Positions 34,126 through 41,703 of a stretch of 64,000 nucleotides of DNA are shown here, in pieces. Source of the stretch: Verrucomicrobiia bacterium (lineage in GTDB: Bacteria > Verrucomicrobiota > Verrucomicrobiia > Verrucomicrobiales > Akkermansiaceae); assembly GCA_030431475.1 (NCBI GenBank), contig JAUIJD010000016.1:1-64000 (forward strand). The letters run 5' to 3'. The notes under the pieces are model-generated. The model ran no database searches and was not told the origin of the DNA. It saw only the letters and a list, made by a program, of their open reading frames with translations. How positions within the stretch are numbered: the stretch's first letter is position 1; each line of letters starts with the position of its first letter. The translations under genes were made by a program, and so were the position numbers.

Positions 34126-34205
34126 TTGCCCGCTGCCCGCCCGCCGCTCATCCTCCGTTCATCTCAAGACCCCGCTCCATCCGGCCTTCCCCGAAGGCCA
34201 CGCCC

Positions 34206-34670
34206 TTGATCTTCCCGTGCCGGAGACGTGTCTCCCTCTGGTGGTGGTTGTGGGGAATTGCAACAGCAGGCATCGCGATTCACCACTTCATCGAGTTCCT
34301 CGAAGAACACAGCGCATACAACATCGTGTTCTCTGCAATCTGGGCCGTATGCATTCCCGCAACGGTCCTCCGTATCCGTCAGGAGTCCCACCGACCCTTC
34401 ATCATTCTCACCCACACAGCCGGCTATGGCCAGCGGTGTGATGCATACGGATTGGTGGCCTTTCCCGAAGTCGTGGAAGCTACGGAAACCGCGAGTTCTC
34501 TGAAGATCCGTCATGTAAAAAAGGGTTGGCGTGCCCACTCCAATCCCACGATTCCCCGCCACCAGTTCGCCGCCGAGGACTGGGAGCAGATCGTCTCCAT
34601 CCTCCTCGACCGCATCCGCAGCCAGTCGCCCGACGCCACGATCCGCACCGCTCTCCACCCCGAGGGCTGA
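34206..34670 (+). CDS. Small membrane protein of unknown function
   Basis: Protein of 154 residues starting at a TTG. Two hydrophobic segments near the N-terminus (SLWWWLWGIATAGIAIHHFI, about 10-29, and VFSAIWAVCIPATVLRI, about 41-57), followed by a soluble domain (RPFIILTHTAGYGQRCDAYG, then EDWEQIVSILLDRIRSQ). Lower GC and mixed codon use than its neighbours hint at transfer or a young gene. It sits between REP pair B1 and the IMPase gene. No family recognised. Confidence 0.5.
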   Translation: MIFPCRRRVSLWWWLWGIATAGIAIHHFIEFLEEHSAYNIVFSAIWAVCIPATVLRIRQESHRPFIILTHTAGYGQRCDAYGLVAFPEVVEATETASSLKIRHVKKGWRAHSNPTIPRHQFAAEDWEQIVSILLDRIRSQSPDATIRTALHPEG

Positions 34671-34705
34671 CAATCCCCCTCGTCCGCAGCGAATCGCGTC
34701 CGAGC

Positions 34706-34746
34706 CGCTGTCATTCGACATTTGTCATTTATCATTCGTCATTGGA
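34706..34746. repeat. AT-rich short repeat upstream of IMPase gene
   Basis: Degenerate tandem units of CATTTGTCATT and TCATTCG type. Similar repeats are common between genes in PVC genomes. No protein is encoded. Confidence 0.45.
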
Positions 34747-34762
34747 GGCACAGCCTTCCCGC

Positions 34763-35509
34763 GTGACCGATCTCGAACTCACCGTCCACGCCGCCCACGA
34801 GGCCGGCAAGCTCCTCCGCGAACACTTCGGGTCCGAGGCCGTCGTCGACGAGGCGAGCCATCACGACATCAAGCTCGCCCTCGACAAGCAGTCGCAGGAC
34901 CTCATCCAGTCCATCCTCCTCACCGCCCGCCCCGACGACGCGTTCTACGGCGAGGAAGGCATCGGCGGAAAGCAGGACGCCGAGCGCCAGTGGATCGTCG
35001 ATCCCATCGACGGCACGGTGAACTACTTCTACGGCATCCCGCACTTCTGCGTCTCCATCGCCCTCCGTGTGGGCGAGGAGATCGTGCTCGGTGTCATCCA
35101 CGACCCCATCGTCGGCGAGACCTGGACCGTCGAAAAGGGCGCCCCCCCCATGCTCGACGGCAAACCGATCCGCTGCAGCCAGCGCTCCAAGCTCGAGGAG
35201 AGCGTCCTCTTCATCGGCTGCGGCAAGGACGAGGAGGCGCTGCGTCTCGGTCTCGAGCGATTCCGGAAGGCCTCCGTACGGGCCCGCAAGATGCGCATGA
35301 TGGGCTCCGCGGCGCTCGGACTCGCCTACATCGCCACCGGCCGGCTCGACGCCTACGTCGAGTCCCGTATTTCCCTCTGGGACATCGCCGCCGGCAAGCT
35401 CCTCGTCGAGGCCGCCGGCGGCAAGGTCGATCTCGGCCCGTCCACCAAGGAAGACTCCTGGTCCATCGTCGCCACCAACGGCAGGATCCCGATCGAAGAA
35501 ATTCTGTGA
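34763..35509 (+). CDS. Inositol monophosphatase family protein
   Basis: Mg-dependent phosphatase of 248 residues from a GTG at 34763. Seen: DIKLALDKQSQDLIQSILL, the metal-binding Glu in FYGEEG, IVDPIDGTVNYFYGIP (signature 1, Asp-Pro-Ile-Asp-Gly-Thr), and signature 2 as ISLWDIAAGKLLVEAAGG. It could act on inositol-1-phosphate, fructose-1,6-bisphosphate or 3',5'-bisphosphonucleotides; sequence does not decide. Its stop is followed directly (1 base) by the 39-bp left repeat of the four-helix-bundle cassette, which suggests an insertion at the gene end. Confidence 0.92.
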   Translation: MTDLELTVHAAHEAGKLLREHFGSEAVVDEASHHDIKLALDKQSQDLIQSILLTARPDDAFYGEEGIGGKQDAERQWIVDPIDGTVNYFYGIPHFCVSIALRVGEEIVLGVIHDPIVGETWTVEKGAPPMLDGKPIRCSQRSKLEESVLFIGCGKDEEALRLGLERFRKASVRARKMRMMGSAALGLAYIATGRLDAYVESRISLWDIAAGKLLVEAAGGKVDLGPSTKEDSWSIVATNGRIPIEEIL

Positions 35510-35510
35510 C

Positions 35511-35549
35511 GAACATCCAACATCGAACGTCCAACATCGAACTTCGAAG
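35511..35549. repeat. 39-bp repeat (left), flanks four-helix-bundle gene
   Basis: Made of near-direct units of CCAACATCGAACGT. It is the inverse of 35964-36002 with one mismatch in 39. The first base lies 2 bases past the IMPase stop. Confidence 0.9.
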
Positions 35550-35554
35550 GCTCC

Positions 35555-35929
35555 ATGAGTGAACAAGACTATGATCTTGAAGACCGCCTCCTCGACTACG
35601 GAGCGCGCATCATCACGCTTACCAAGGCGCTCCCGAGCGACTTCGCCGAACATCACATCGCCCAGCAGTTGCTCCGTTCAGGCACCGCACCCCTTTCTCA
35701 TCACGGCGAAGCCCAGGCGGCCGAATCCCCCGCCGACTTCATCCACAAGATGAGCCTCGCGCTCAAGGAGCTTCGTGAGTCGTGGCGTTGGCTGCGCCTG
35801 CTCGACCATGCGAAGCTGACTCCCGAAGGTCGCAGCATCACGCCACTCATCGACGAGACCGACCAGCTCATCCGGATCTTCGTCGCCAGCATCGCCACGG
35901 CCCGCCGCAACCGGGACAAGGACAAGTAG
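35555..35929 (+). CDS. Four-helix-bundle protein (23S rRNA IVP / S23 family)
   Basis: Protein of 124 residues of the family first seen inside intervening sequences of bacterial 23S rRNA genes (TIGR02436-type). Seen: DLEDRLLDYGARIITLTKALPSDFAEHHIAQQLLRSGTAPLSHHGEAQAAES, then DFIHKMSLALKELRESWRWLRLLDHAKL and DETDQLIRIFVASIATARRNR, with the conserved Q-L-x-R-S-G, GEA, KM-x-x-A-L-K-E-x-x-E/R-x-x-x-W-L pattern. Members also act as accessory (Avd-like) proteins in diversity-generating retroelements, but no reverse transcriptase is present. The gene is framed by 39-bp near-perfect inverted repeats, so it may be carried by, or help spread, those repeats. Confidence 0.88.
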   Translation: MSEQDYDLEDRLLDYGARIITLTKALPSDFAEHHIAQQLLRSGTAPLSHHGEAQAAESPADFIHKMSLALKELRESWRWLRLLDHAKLTPEGRSITPLIDETDQLIRIFVASIATARRNRDKDK

Positions 35930-35963
35930 CCGCATCCACTCGAACGATGCCTGAATCCATCGA

Positions 35964-36002
35964 CTTCGACGTTCGATGTTGGACGTTCGATGTTGGATGT
36001 TC
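35964..36002. repeat. 39-bp repeat (right), flanks four-helix-bundle gene
   Basis: Units TTCGATGTTGGACG in tandem; inverse of 35511-35549. It matches 46301-46339 inside the U32 gene at 36 of 39 positions. Confidence 0.9.
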
Positions 36003-36014
36003 CAGCCTCCGGCC

Positions 36015-36479
36015 ATGACCGGCCTCGGCTACGACATCCACCGCTTCGCGGAAAACCGCCCGCTCATCCTCGGCGGCGTGGAGATCCCCCACACCCACGG
36101 CCTCGACGGACACTCCGACGCCGACGTGCTCTCCCACGCCATCGCCGATGCCGTGCTCGGCGCGCTCGGATTGCCCGACATCGGCCACTGGTTCCCTCCC
36201 GGTGACCCCGGGTGCAAGGACATCTCCTCGCTCAAGATTCTCGAGAAGGCCGCCGCCCTGATCCGCGAGCGCGACCACGAGATCGTGAACGTCGATGCCA
36301 CCCTGATCGCCGAGGCGCCGAAAGTGCTGCCCCATCGCGAGGCGATGCAGCAGAACATCGGCCGCTCCCTCGGCATCCCGCCGGAGCGGGTCGGCATCAA
36401 GGCCACCACCAACGAGCTCCTCGGCGCCATCGGTCGGCGGGAAGGCATCGCCGCCATGGCCATCGCGGAGGTCAGGTAG
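36015..36479 (+). CDS. ispF: 2-C-methyl-D-erythritol 2,4-cyclodiphosphate synthase
   Basis: Enzyme of the MEP isoprenoid pathway. It has 154 residues, the usual length. Seen: GLGYDIHRFAENRPLILGGVEIPHTHGLDGHSDADVLSHAIADAVLGA, including Asp and His metal ligands (GYDIH and GHSDADV) and SHAI, then DIGHWFPPGDP, the MECDP-binding KATTNELLGAIGRREGIAAMAI near the C-terminus. ATG at 36015; the open frame upstream comes from the 39-bp repeat and is not coding. Isoprenoids made here also feed menaquinone side chains. Confidence 0.96.
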   Translation: MTGLGYDIHRFAENRPLILGGVEIPHTHGLDGHSDADVLSHAIADAVLGALGLPDIGHWFPPGDPGCKDISSLKILEKAAALIRERDHEIVNVDATLIAEAPKVLPHREAMQQNIGRSLGIPPERVGIKATTNELLGAIGRREGIAAMAIAEVR

Positions 36480-36584
36480 CCCTTCCGGAGCATCGACATT
36501 CCTGTCGATCACCGGACACCGCCCCCTGGGGTATCAATGAAGGCGGTGGGCGCTTGCATCCCGTACCGCGGACCCCCGGAAACG

Positions 36585-36654
36585 TGGCCGGGGCTTCCAG
36601 CCCCGTCGCCGAGACCCAGAGCCAACCCGGCGACGCGCCTGGAAGGCCCGGCCA
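36585..36654. repeat. Imperfect inverted repeat (class E)
   Basis: Arms 36585-36611 and 36628-36654 share TGGCCGGGsCTTCCAG and GTCGCCG, with a 16-base loop. It lies in the 245-base gap between ispF and the 36725 gene, where no other gene is seen. Confidence 0.7.
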
Positions 36655-36724
36655 CATCCGCTTGCCCACCGCCTCCGTTTACAGTCCCCTTGCCAAGACT
36701 CCCTAAGTTTCCTAAACCATCCCC

Positions 36725-36988
36725 GTGCCGACCCCCGACCGCCGCTACCTGAGCCAATGGCTGCGCCGCACGCGCAAGCAGCTCGCCCCGAGCGGCCGGC
36801 TCAGCGAAACCGCGCTGGTCCTTTCCCAACGCGAGGGTGGCGCGCCCGAGTGGCACGCCGGTCGCCTGCGGGCCATCCTCGATGAAGAGCTGGTCCCCTC
36901 CCTCGACGAGTTGACCTCCATCGATCTGCTCCTCGCCCGACCGAAGAACCGCTCCGCCGAAATCGCGGAGCCGCTTTCCCTCTTCTGA
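36725..36988 (+). CDS. Small basic protein of unknown function
   Basis: Protein of 87 residues from a GTG at 36725. It opens DRRYLSQWLRRTRKQLAPSGRLSETALVLSQREGG and ends RNRSAEIAEPLSLF-like. The Arg-rich N-terminal helix and the helix EEWHAG-RLRAILDEE-type middle might suggest a small helix-turn-helix or nucleic-acid-binding protein, but no family is recognised. It is convergent with the porin gene, six bases apart, so a shared 3' region is likely. Confidence 0.55.
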   Translation: MPTPDRRYLSQWLRRTRKQLAPSGRLSETALVLSQREGGAPEWHAGRLRAILDEELVPSLDELTSIDLLLARPKNRSAEIAEPLSLF

Positions 36989-36994
36989 TTCCGC

Positions 36995-38209
36995 TCAGAA
37001 GATGACCCGCGTCGAGAGCCACAGGGTTGTGCCGCGATAGACGTTGACCGAGTTCGAGCTCATCTGCTCCCACTCGACCCCTCCGAGCACGCTGAGGTGC
37101 TTCGGGCAGACCCACCACACGAAGCCCCCGTAGAGGGCCTGGTGATAGTCGCCCCGCCCGGCGGCCAGCGTCGGAATGCCCTCGTTCTGAGGACGCCCGG
37201 CCTCACGGGCGTAGCGGGAGCGCATCTGGATGCCCCTCGGGGCGTCCGATTTCATGAACTCATAGCGGCACACCAGTTGGAACCGGTCCTCGACCAGCCA
37301 GTAGGTCGGCATCAGGCACGCGCCGTAGAACGTCCCCCCGGTGGTGGCCGCCGGACCCTCGAGTTCGCCATAGGCGGTGCTGACGTGAAACTGCCACGGT
37401 CCCTCGCAAAGCCGGAACCAGGGGGTGAAGACCCACTCCCAGGGCGAGTACATCTCGTCGCGGCCCTTCACGTCCTGGATCCCGCCACCGACCGACAGCA
37501 GCGCCTCATCGACGCACAGCGCCTTGGCAAAGTCGTGCTCCCACGAAGCGATCAGCAGCGTGCCGTCATCCCAGGTGCCGAACTCCGGCGAAGTATCGGT
37601 GCTGAACACCCCGACCTTCACCAGGTCGTCGCCGCGACCGAGCGACATCCACGCCCCGGTCGTCCCGGTCGCCGCGCGGAAGGGGACGACGAAGGACGAC
37701 AACGACGAGCGCTCGACCGTGTAGATGCTGTTGATCGAGGTTTCGTCCTCCTCGTTGAGCTCGGTCAGCTTGCGCTTGCCGTAGCTGATCGAGAAGGTGT
37801 CGAGCGGGTTGTCCGGAGCGAAGGCGTTGAGATCGAGGGTGGCGTAGGCGGTGAACAATCCGAAGTAGTCGAACTCGACCCCGTCGTTGGTCCGACCCTC
37901 GTCCTGGCTCATGTTGGCATGCACACTCCAACTCAGCGCGTTGAAGGCCTTGCCCTTCATCGTCAGCCGCGTCCGGCGCACGTCCAGCGCCCGGCCGTAG
38001 GAGAAGTCCTGGTTCGCGGCCCGGCCGTCGACCTGCGCCGCCTGCAGGTGGATGTAGCCGCCGAAGCGGAGCGACTGCAGCCACGGCGACTCCGCATCGG
38101 TGGGCACCGTCCCGATGTCCCACGGGATCGCCTCGCACCAGTTTCCGTCATTCCCATCCGCCGTCGAAACGGCAGCCGTCAGCAGCAGGGCGATCCATGT
38201 CGGCTTCAC
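36995..38209 (-). CDS. OprP/OprO-type porin
   Basis: Outer-membrane porin of 404 residues. Signal peptide MKPTWIALLLTAAVSTADG. The barrel shows LRFGGYIHLQAAQVDG, FSYGRALDVRRTRLTMKGKAFNALSWSVHANM, FDTFSISYGKRKLTEL-like strands and an aromatic C-terminal TTLWLSTRVIF ending in Phe. The Arg-rich VRRTRLTMKG element resembles the first strands of phosphate-selective porins. Next to a HAD phosphatase and a PhoD-like phosphatase it may take up phosphate or pyrophosphate; that is inferred, and no Pho box was found upstream. Confidence 0.8.
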   Translation of the reverse strand: MKPTWIALLLTAAVSTADGNDGNWCEAIPWDIGTVPTDAESPWLQSLRFGGYIHLQAAQVDGRAANQDFSYGRALDVRRTRLTMKGKAFNALSWSVHANMSQDEGRTNDGVEFDYFGLFTAYATLDLNAFAPDNPLDTFSISYGKRKLTELNEEDETSINSIYTVERSSLSSFVVPFRAATGTTGAWMSLGRGDDLVKVGVFSTDTSPEFGTWDDGTLLIASWEHDFAKALCVDEALLSVGGGIQDVKGRDEMYSPWEWVFTPWFRLCEGPWQFHVSTAYGELEGPAATTGGTFYGACLMPTYWLVEDRFQLVCRYEFMKSDAPRGIQMRSRYAREAGRPQNEGIPTLAAGRGDYHQALYGGFVWWVCPKHLSVLGGVEWEQMSSNSVNVYRGTTLWLSTRVIF

Positions 38210-38252
38210 GGCGGGAACGAATCATATCCCGCGCCACCTGCGAAGCGCATGG

Positions 38253-38987
38253 TCAGATCCCGGCAACAAAGCGCAGGATCCGCTGCGCCTTGTCCCGCGC
38301 GCCTTTCCACGGCACCGCCGGTCGGACCACCTCCCACCCGTGATGCTCCGCCAGACCGGTGAGCCGCTCGGACGGGTTCACCACCGTCCCCTCACGACAC
38401 GCCCGCATCATCGGCAGGTCCGCCGTGCTGTCGGTGTAGCCGTGGCTTCCCTCCCAGCCCTCACCGCCGGGCGAGCCGATCAGCTTCGAGAGCCGCCGGA
38501 CCTTCTCCCCGCCCTTGTGATTCGTCAGATCCGGAAACAAGGACATCCGTTCGCCGCACTCGACCTCGGTCCCCAGGGCGAGGTCGAAGCCCAGCACCCT
38601 TCCGACCTCCCTCACGTAGAACTCCGGACTGGCCGAGGCGAGCACCGTCAGGTGCCCGGCCTCCCGGTGACGTTCGAGCATCGCGACCACTTCGGGATAG
38701 CACTTCGCCGGCACCCACTCATCGACGAACTCCCGCGCCCAGGTTTCGATCTGCCGGCGTTCCGCGCGCCACAGGTAGCTCAGAAAAACCCGCTTCATCC
38801 CCTCGTCGCCGAGGATCCGGTAGAACGGGGCGAACATCGCGAACAACGGCAGGTAGAGCCGCCTCGCGCCCTCGCGACGCAGCACGTGGTTGGCGAAGAT
38901 GACCTGCGTGTCCCACGGGATCAGCGTCCCGTCGAAATCGAACAGCGCCAGTCCGCGCTTCCTCTTCTCGCTCTGCTCCGGCGTCAC
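38253..38987 (-). CDS. HAD-superfamily IB phosphatase
   Basis: Cytoplasmic phosphatase of 244 residues from a GTG at 38987. Seen: motif I LALFDFDGTLIPWDTQ (nucleophile DFD), SASPEFYVREVGRVLGFD (motif II Ser, typical of the SerB/HAD-IB group), and motif III/IV in YTDSTADLPMMRAC. It resembles PSPase-like HAD-IB enzymes (AphA/CicA type) more than SerB. The frame is open to 39125, but the extra 46 residues come from the class C REP pair, so they are left out. It could act on phosphoserine, a phospholipid-related phosphate or another small substrate. Confidence 0.88.
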   Translation of the reverse strand: MTPEQSEKRKRGLALFDFDGTLIPWDTQVIFANHVLRREGARRLYLPLFAMFAPFYRILGDEGMKRVFLSYLWRAERRQIETWAREFVDEWVPAKCYPEVVAMLERHREAGHLTVLASASPEFYVREVGRVLGFDLALGTEVECGERMSLFPDLTNHKGGEKVRRLSKLIGSPGGEGWEGSHGYTDSTADLPMMRACREGTVVNPSERLTGLAEHHGWEVVRPAVPWKGARDKAQRILRFVAGI

Positions 38988-39040
38988 CGCGGCAGGCTTT
39001 CCCCGATCCGGCGAACTGCCAAGAGCAGAGGTGGCTCTTT

Positions 39041-39220
39041 GGAGTGCGGAGGCTTGCCTCCGCTTTGCGGCAGGCGGAGCTTGCTCCGGCCGGGGGCGAG
39101 CCGCCATCGGATGCCGCCCTCCCAAACATCCGCCGGAAGCGTTCGCTTCTTCAGGATGACCTCCTCCACCGGCACCAGCTCGACCGGCGCTCGAAAAGCG
39201 GAGGCAAGCCTCCGCACTCC
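39041..39220. repeat. REP pair, class C (C1)
   Basis: Opens GGAG with hairpin TGCGGAGG-CTT-GCCTCCGC and closes with the inverse ending CACTCC at 39220. The 180-bp element lies between divergent genes for the HAD phosphatase and the PhoD-like phosphatase. It also contains a second hairpin (GGCGGAGCTTGCTCC). A short fragment of its end (GCACTCCAAATCCT) recurs at 41693-41706. Confidence 0.78.
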
Positions 39221-39268
39221 AAATCCTGCCGATGGGAGACCCACCCGCCTCCCTCCGTATCGATCACC

Positions 39269-40597
39269 ATGCGACTTGCCATCCTCTGCCAATTCGGACT
39301 CATCGCCAGCGTCCACGCTCTCGGTTTCGCCAACGGGGTCAAGATCGGCGAGGTCACCCCGGATTCGGCCGTGCTCTGGACCCGGCTCACCGCCGCGGAC
39401 GAAGCCGAAAACCGCGTCGCCTCCTGGAACGCGGAAGACCCCCACTGGCGGGCGCCCGGCCTGAGCGGACACCTCACCTTCCGCTACTGGCCCGAGAACC
39501 GTCCCGAAGCGGCGAAGGAAACGCCGCCGGTCAAGGTCGGTGCCGACACCGACTTCTGCCACCAGGTGCGCGTTGCCGGCCTGCTCCCGGCGACGAACTA
39601 CGCCTTCTCCGCCATCGGGCGCTCCGGCGACGACTCCGCCGGGTTCACTGCTTCCTTCACCACCGCCCCGGCCGACGACTCCGGCGCGCCGGTCACCTTC
39701 GTGGTCTCGACCTGCCAGGACTTTCCCCGCCGGGACGACACGCAGAACGGCCACCGCATCTACCGCTCGATGCTCGAGCTCGGCCCCGCCTTCTTCATCC
39801 AGACCGGCGACACGCTCTACTACGACAAGCCGAAGCCCTTCGCGAAGGACCTCGCCACGGCGCGCTACAAATGGAACCGGCTTTACGCGCTGCCGAACCT
39901 GCGCGAGTTCCACCGACGCATCCCGACCTACTGGATGCACGACGACCACGATCTGCTGAAAAACGACTGCTGGCCCGGCCAACGCTACGGCGACCTCACC
40001 TGGGACCAGGGTCTGAAGATCTGGCACGAGCAGGTCCCGCAGTCGGATCTCCCCTACCGCCGCTTCCGCTGGGGCCGGCACCTGGAGATCTGGCTTCCCG
40101 AGGGCCGCGAGCACCGCTCGCCGAACCCGATGAAGGACGGCCCGGAGAAATCGATCTTCGGCGACGCCCAATGGAAGTGGCTGGAGGACTCGATGCGCCG
40201 CTCCGATGCCACCTTCAAGCTCTTCGTCTCCGCGACCCCGGTGGTCGGCCCGGACCGGAAGAACAAGAACGACAACCACGCCAACGAGGGCTTCGCCCAC
40301 GAAGGCGAGCGCCTCCGCCGTTTCCTCTCCGCCATCCCCGGCTGCTTCGTCATCAATGGCGATCGCCACTGGCAGTATCATTCCGTCGATGCCGAAACCG
40401 GACTTCACGAGTTCGGCTGCGGTCCCGCCTCCGACCTGCATGCCGGTGGCTGGAAACCCGGCGACCGCCGGCCGGAGCACCGCTTTCTCCGGGTCAAGGG
40501 CGGCTTCGCCAGCATCTCGGTCGAAGCGGGGCGGGCGGTGGTCACCCACCACGACGTCGACGGCAAGCCCGTCCATCGCACCGAGATCGAACGCTGA
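39269..40597 (+). CDS. phoD: PhoD-like alkaline phosphatase / phosphodiesterase
   Basis: Exported metallophosphatase of 442 residues. Signal MRLAILCQFGLIASVHA. An Ig-like N-terminal part (GFANGVKIGEVTPDSAVLWTRLTAADEA) is the PhoD_N domain, followed by the catalytic domain: VSTCQDFPRRDDTQNG (in place of SDxxY), PAFFIQTGDTLYYDK, YWMHDDHDLLKNDCW (metal-binding His/Asp cluster), FSATPVVGPDR-like strand and INGDRHWQYH near the C-terminus. Family members hydrolyse phosphodiesters or phosphomonoesters outside the cytoplasm. Next to the OprP-type porin it supports a phosphate-scavenging role. A REP pair (D2) follows two bases after the stop. Confidence 0.88.
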   Translation: MRLAILCQFGLIASVHALGFANGVKIGEVTPDSAVLWTRLTAADEAENRVASWNAEDPHWRAPGLSGHLTFRYWPENRPEAAKETPPVKVGADTDFCHQVRVAGLLPATNYAFSAIGRSGDDSAGFTASFTTAPADDSGAPVTFVVSTCQDFPRRDDTQNGHRIYRSMLELGPAFFIQTGDTLYYDKPKPFAKDLATARYKWNRLYALPNLREFHRRIPTYWMHDDHDLLKNDCWPGQRYGDLTWDQGLKIWHEQVPQSDLPYRRFRWGRHLEIWLPEGREHRSPNPMKDGPEKSIFGDAQWKWLEDSMRRSDATFKLFVSATPVVGPDRKNKNDNHANEGFAHEGERLRRFLSAIPGCFVINGDRHWQYHSVDAETGLHEFGCGPASDLHAGGWKPGDRRPEHRFLRVKGGFASISVEAGRAVVTHHDVDGKPVHRTEIER

Positions 40598-40599
40598 AG

Positions 40600-40731
40600 G
40601 GAGCGCCGGGTTCACCCGGCTGGAGCCCGGGTGCGGCAGCGGAAAGATCCCGCCCAGCTCATGGGTGGCCAACCTTCGCCAAAGCGTTCCTTGCACGATT
40701 CATCGCCGATGCCGGGTGAACCCGGCGCTCC
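40600..40731. repeat. REP pair, class D (D2)
   Basis: Opens GGAGCGCCGGGTTCACCCGG and ends with the inverse GGTGAACCCGGCGCTCC. Sits between the convergent phoD-like and DUF6807 genes, 132 bp, filling the whole gap. Confidence 0.85.
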
Positions 40732-40732
40732 G

Positions 40733-41659
40733 TCACTTCGAATACGCCGCCGCCCATCCGGCGATCGTCGCACGCTCGGGCTCGCCGTCGAAAACGATCA
40801 CCCGGTAGCGGGCGCGGTAGGGTTTCCCCGGCTCGATCGACATCGCCCCGGCCTGCGGCGGCGCGTAGCAGAAGAAGGGCTCCTCCGGATGGGCGCGGAT
40901 CGGCTGCGGCGCGCGGAAGTTCGTCGGGTGACAGAGGATCGCCACCCCGGTCGTCCTGCCATCCACCGTGCCACCGACCCAGCACCATGGCTCCTGCGAA
41001 CCGTTCACCTGGTTCCGATCCGTCTCGCCGGAAGCGCTGAGGAAGCGGCAGCCGTCCGCTCCGTTCCACGCGCGGTTGCCGCGGAATCCGAAGCCCCCGT
41101 AGTGATGCTTCGGCAGCTTCAGCGGCGAATCGCCCGCACACCACTGCTCGAGGTCCAGGTCGATGACGTGCCGGCCGTCCTCCACCCGCACCCGCACCTC
41201 CCAGCGCTCCTCGAGCGCCACCTTCTCCGGCTTGGCCAGCATGTCGATGAACCGATGCCTCACCCGGAAGCGTCCGATTTCCCCGCCGCTCTCGATCTCC
41301 TCCACCTCGACGAATTCCACGCGGCCCTTGCCCGCGCCCATGTTCCAGAAATCCGGCTGGCGGCCCTCGAACTCCGTCTTCGTCCACGGGGTCCAAACGC
41401 CATGGTGATGCGTGTGGTCCGGCGGAAAGTCATCCGTCACCTCCCGCCCCGAGGGCGAGAGGATCGAGCGGATGTAGCCCCCCCGGCGATACAGGGGATC
41501 GATCCCCTCCCGCGGAAACTCACCCGGCTCCGCCTGATAGCGCAGCACCACCCGGTCCCCGCCACGGACCACGATCTCCTTCCCGTCGCGGATCACCGAC
41601 ACCGGCTCGGCCGCTGCCCCCGAAAGTCCCAGCACCAGGCAGAGAAAGACACGCTTCAT
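40733..41659 (-). CDS. DUF6807 (PmoA-like) secreted protein
   Basis: Secreted protein of 308 residues; signal peptide MKRVFLCLVLGLSGAAA. Seen: FPREGIDPLYRRGGYIRSILSPSGREVTDDFPPDHTHHHGVW, a His-rich DHTHHHG motif, and HHYGGFGFRGN and GVAILCHPTNFRAPQPIR. These match DUF6807 proteins (called PmoA-family) of Planctomycetes and Verrucomicrobia. The galactose-mutarotase-like fold is suspected; function unknown. The DHTHHH cluster may bind metal or lie in an active site. Convergent with the phoD-like gene. The stop abuts REP pair D2. Confidence 0.82.
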   Translation of the reverse strand: MKRVFLCLVLGLSGAAAEPVSVIRDGKEIVVRGGDRVVLRYQAEPGEFPREGIDPLYRRGGYIRSILSPSGREVTDDFPPDHTHHHGVWTPWTKTEFEGRQPDFWNMGAGKGRVEFVEVEEIESGGEIGRFRVRHRFIDMLAKPEKVALEERWEVRVRVEDGRHVIDLDLEQWCAGDSPLKLPKHHYGGFGFRGNRAWNGADGCRFLSASGETDRNQVNGSQEPWCWVGGTVDGRTTGVAILCHPTNFRAPQPIRAHPEEPFFCYAPPQAGAMSIEPGKPYRARYRVIVFDGEPERATIAGWAAAYSK

Positions 41660-41703
41660 GCCGCCACTCTGACCCGCCACGCCATCGCGGCGCACTCCAA
41701 ATC

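Larger units (their letters stand above)
35511..36002. mobile_element. Candidate minimal mobile cassette: inverted repeat, four-helix-bundle gene, inverted repeat
   Basis: A 492-bp unit with 39-bp ends (one mismatch) around a single S23/IVP-family gene. It fills exactly the gap between the IMPase stop (35509) and the ispF start (36015). Related copies of the end sequence lie at 46011-46054 and 46301-46340 without the gene. Mobility is inferred from layout alone; no target duplication was identified. Confidence 0.5.

Noticed and set aside
34526..34762. Longer IMPase start upstream of 34763
   Set aside because: It would read through an AT-rich repeat and into the preceding gene; the conserved domain begins at the GTG at 34763.
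38988..39125. N-terminal extension of the HAD phosphatase
   Set aside because: The extra residues are encoded by REP pair C1; the family starts at the DFDGTL region near the GTG at 38987.
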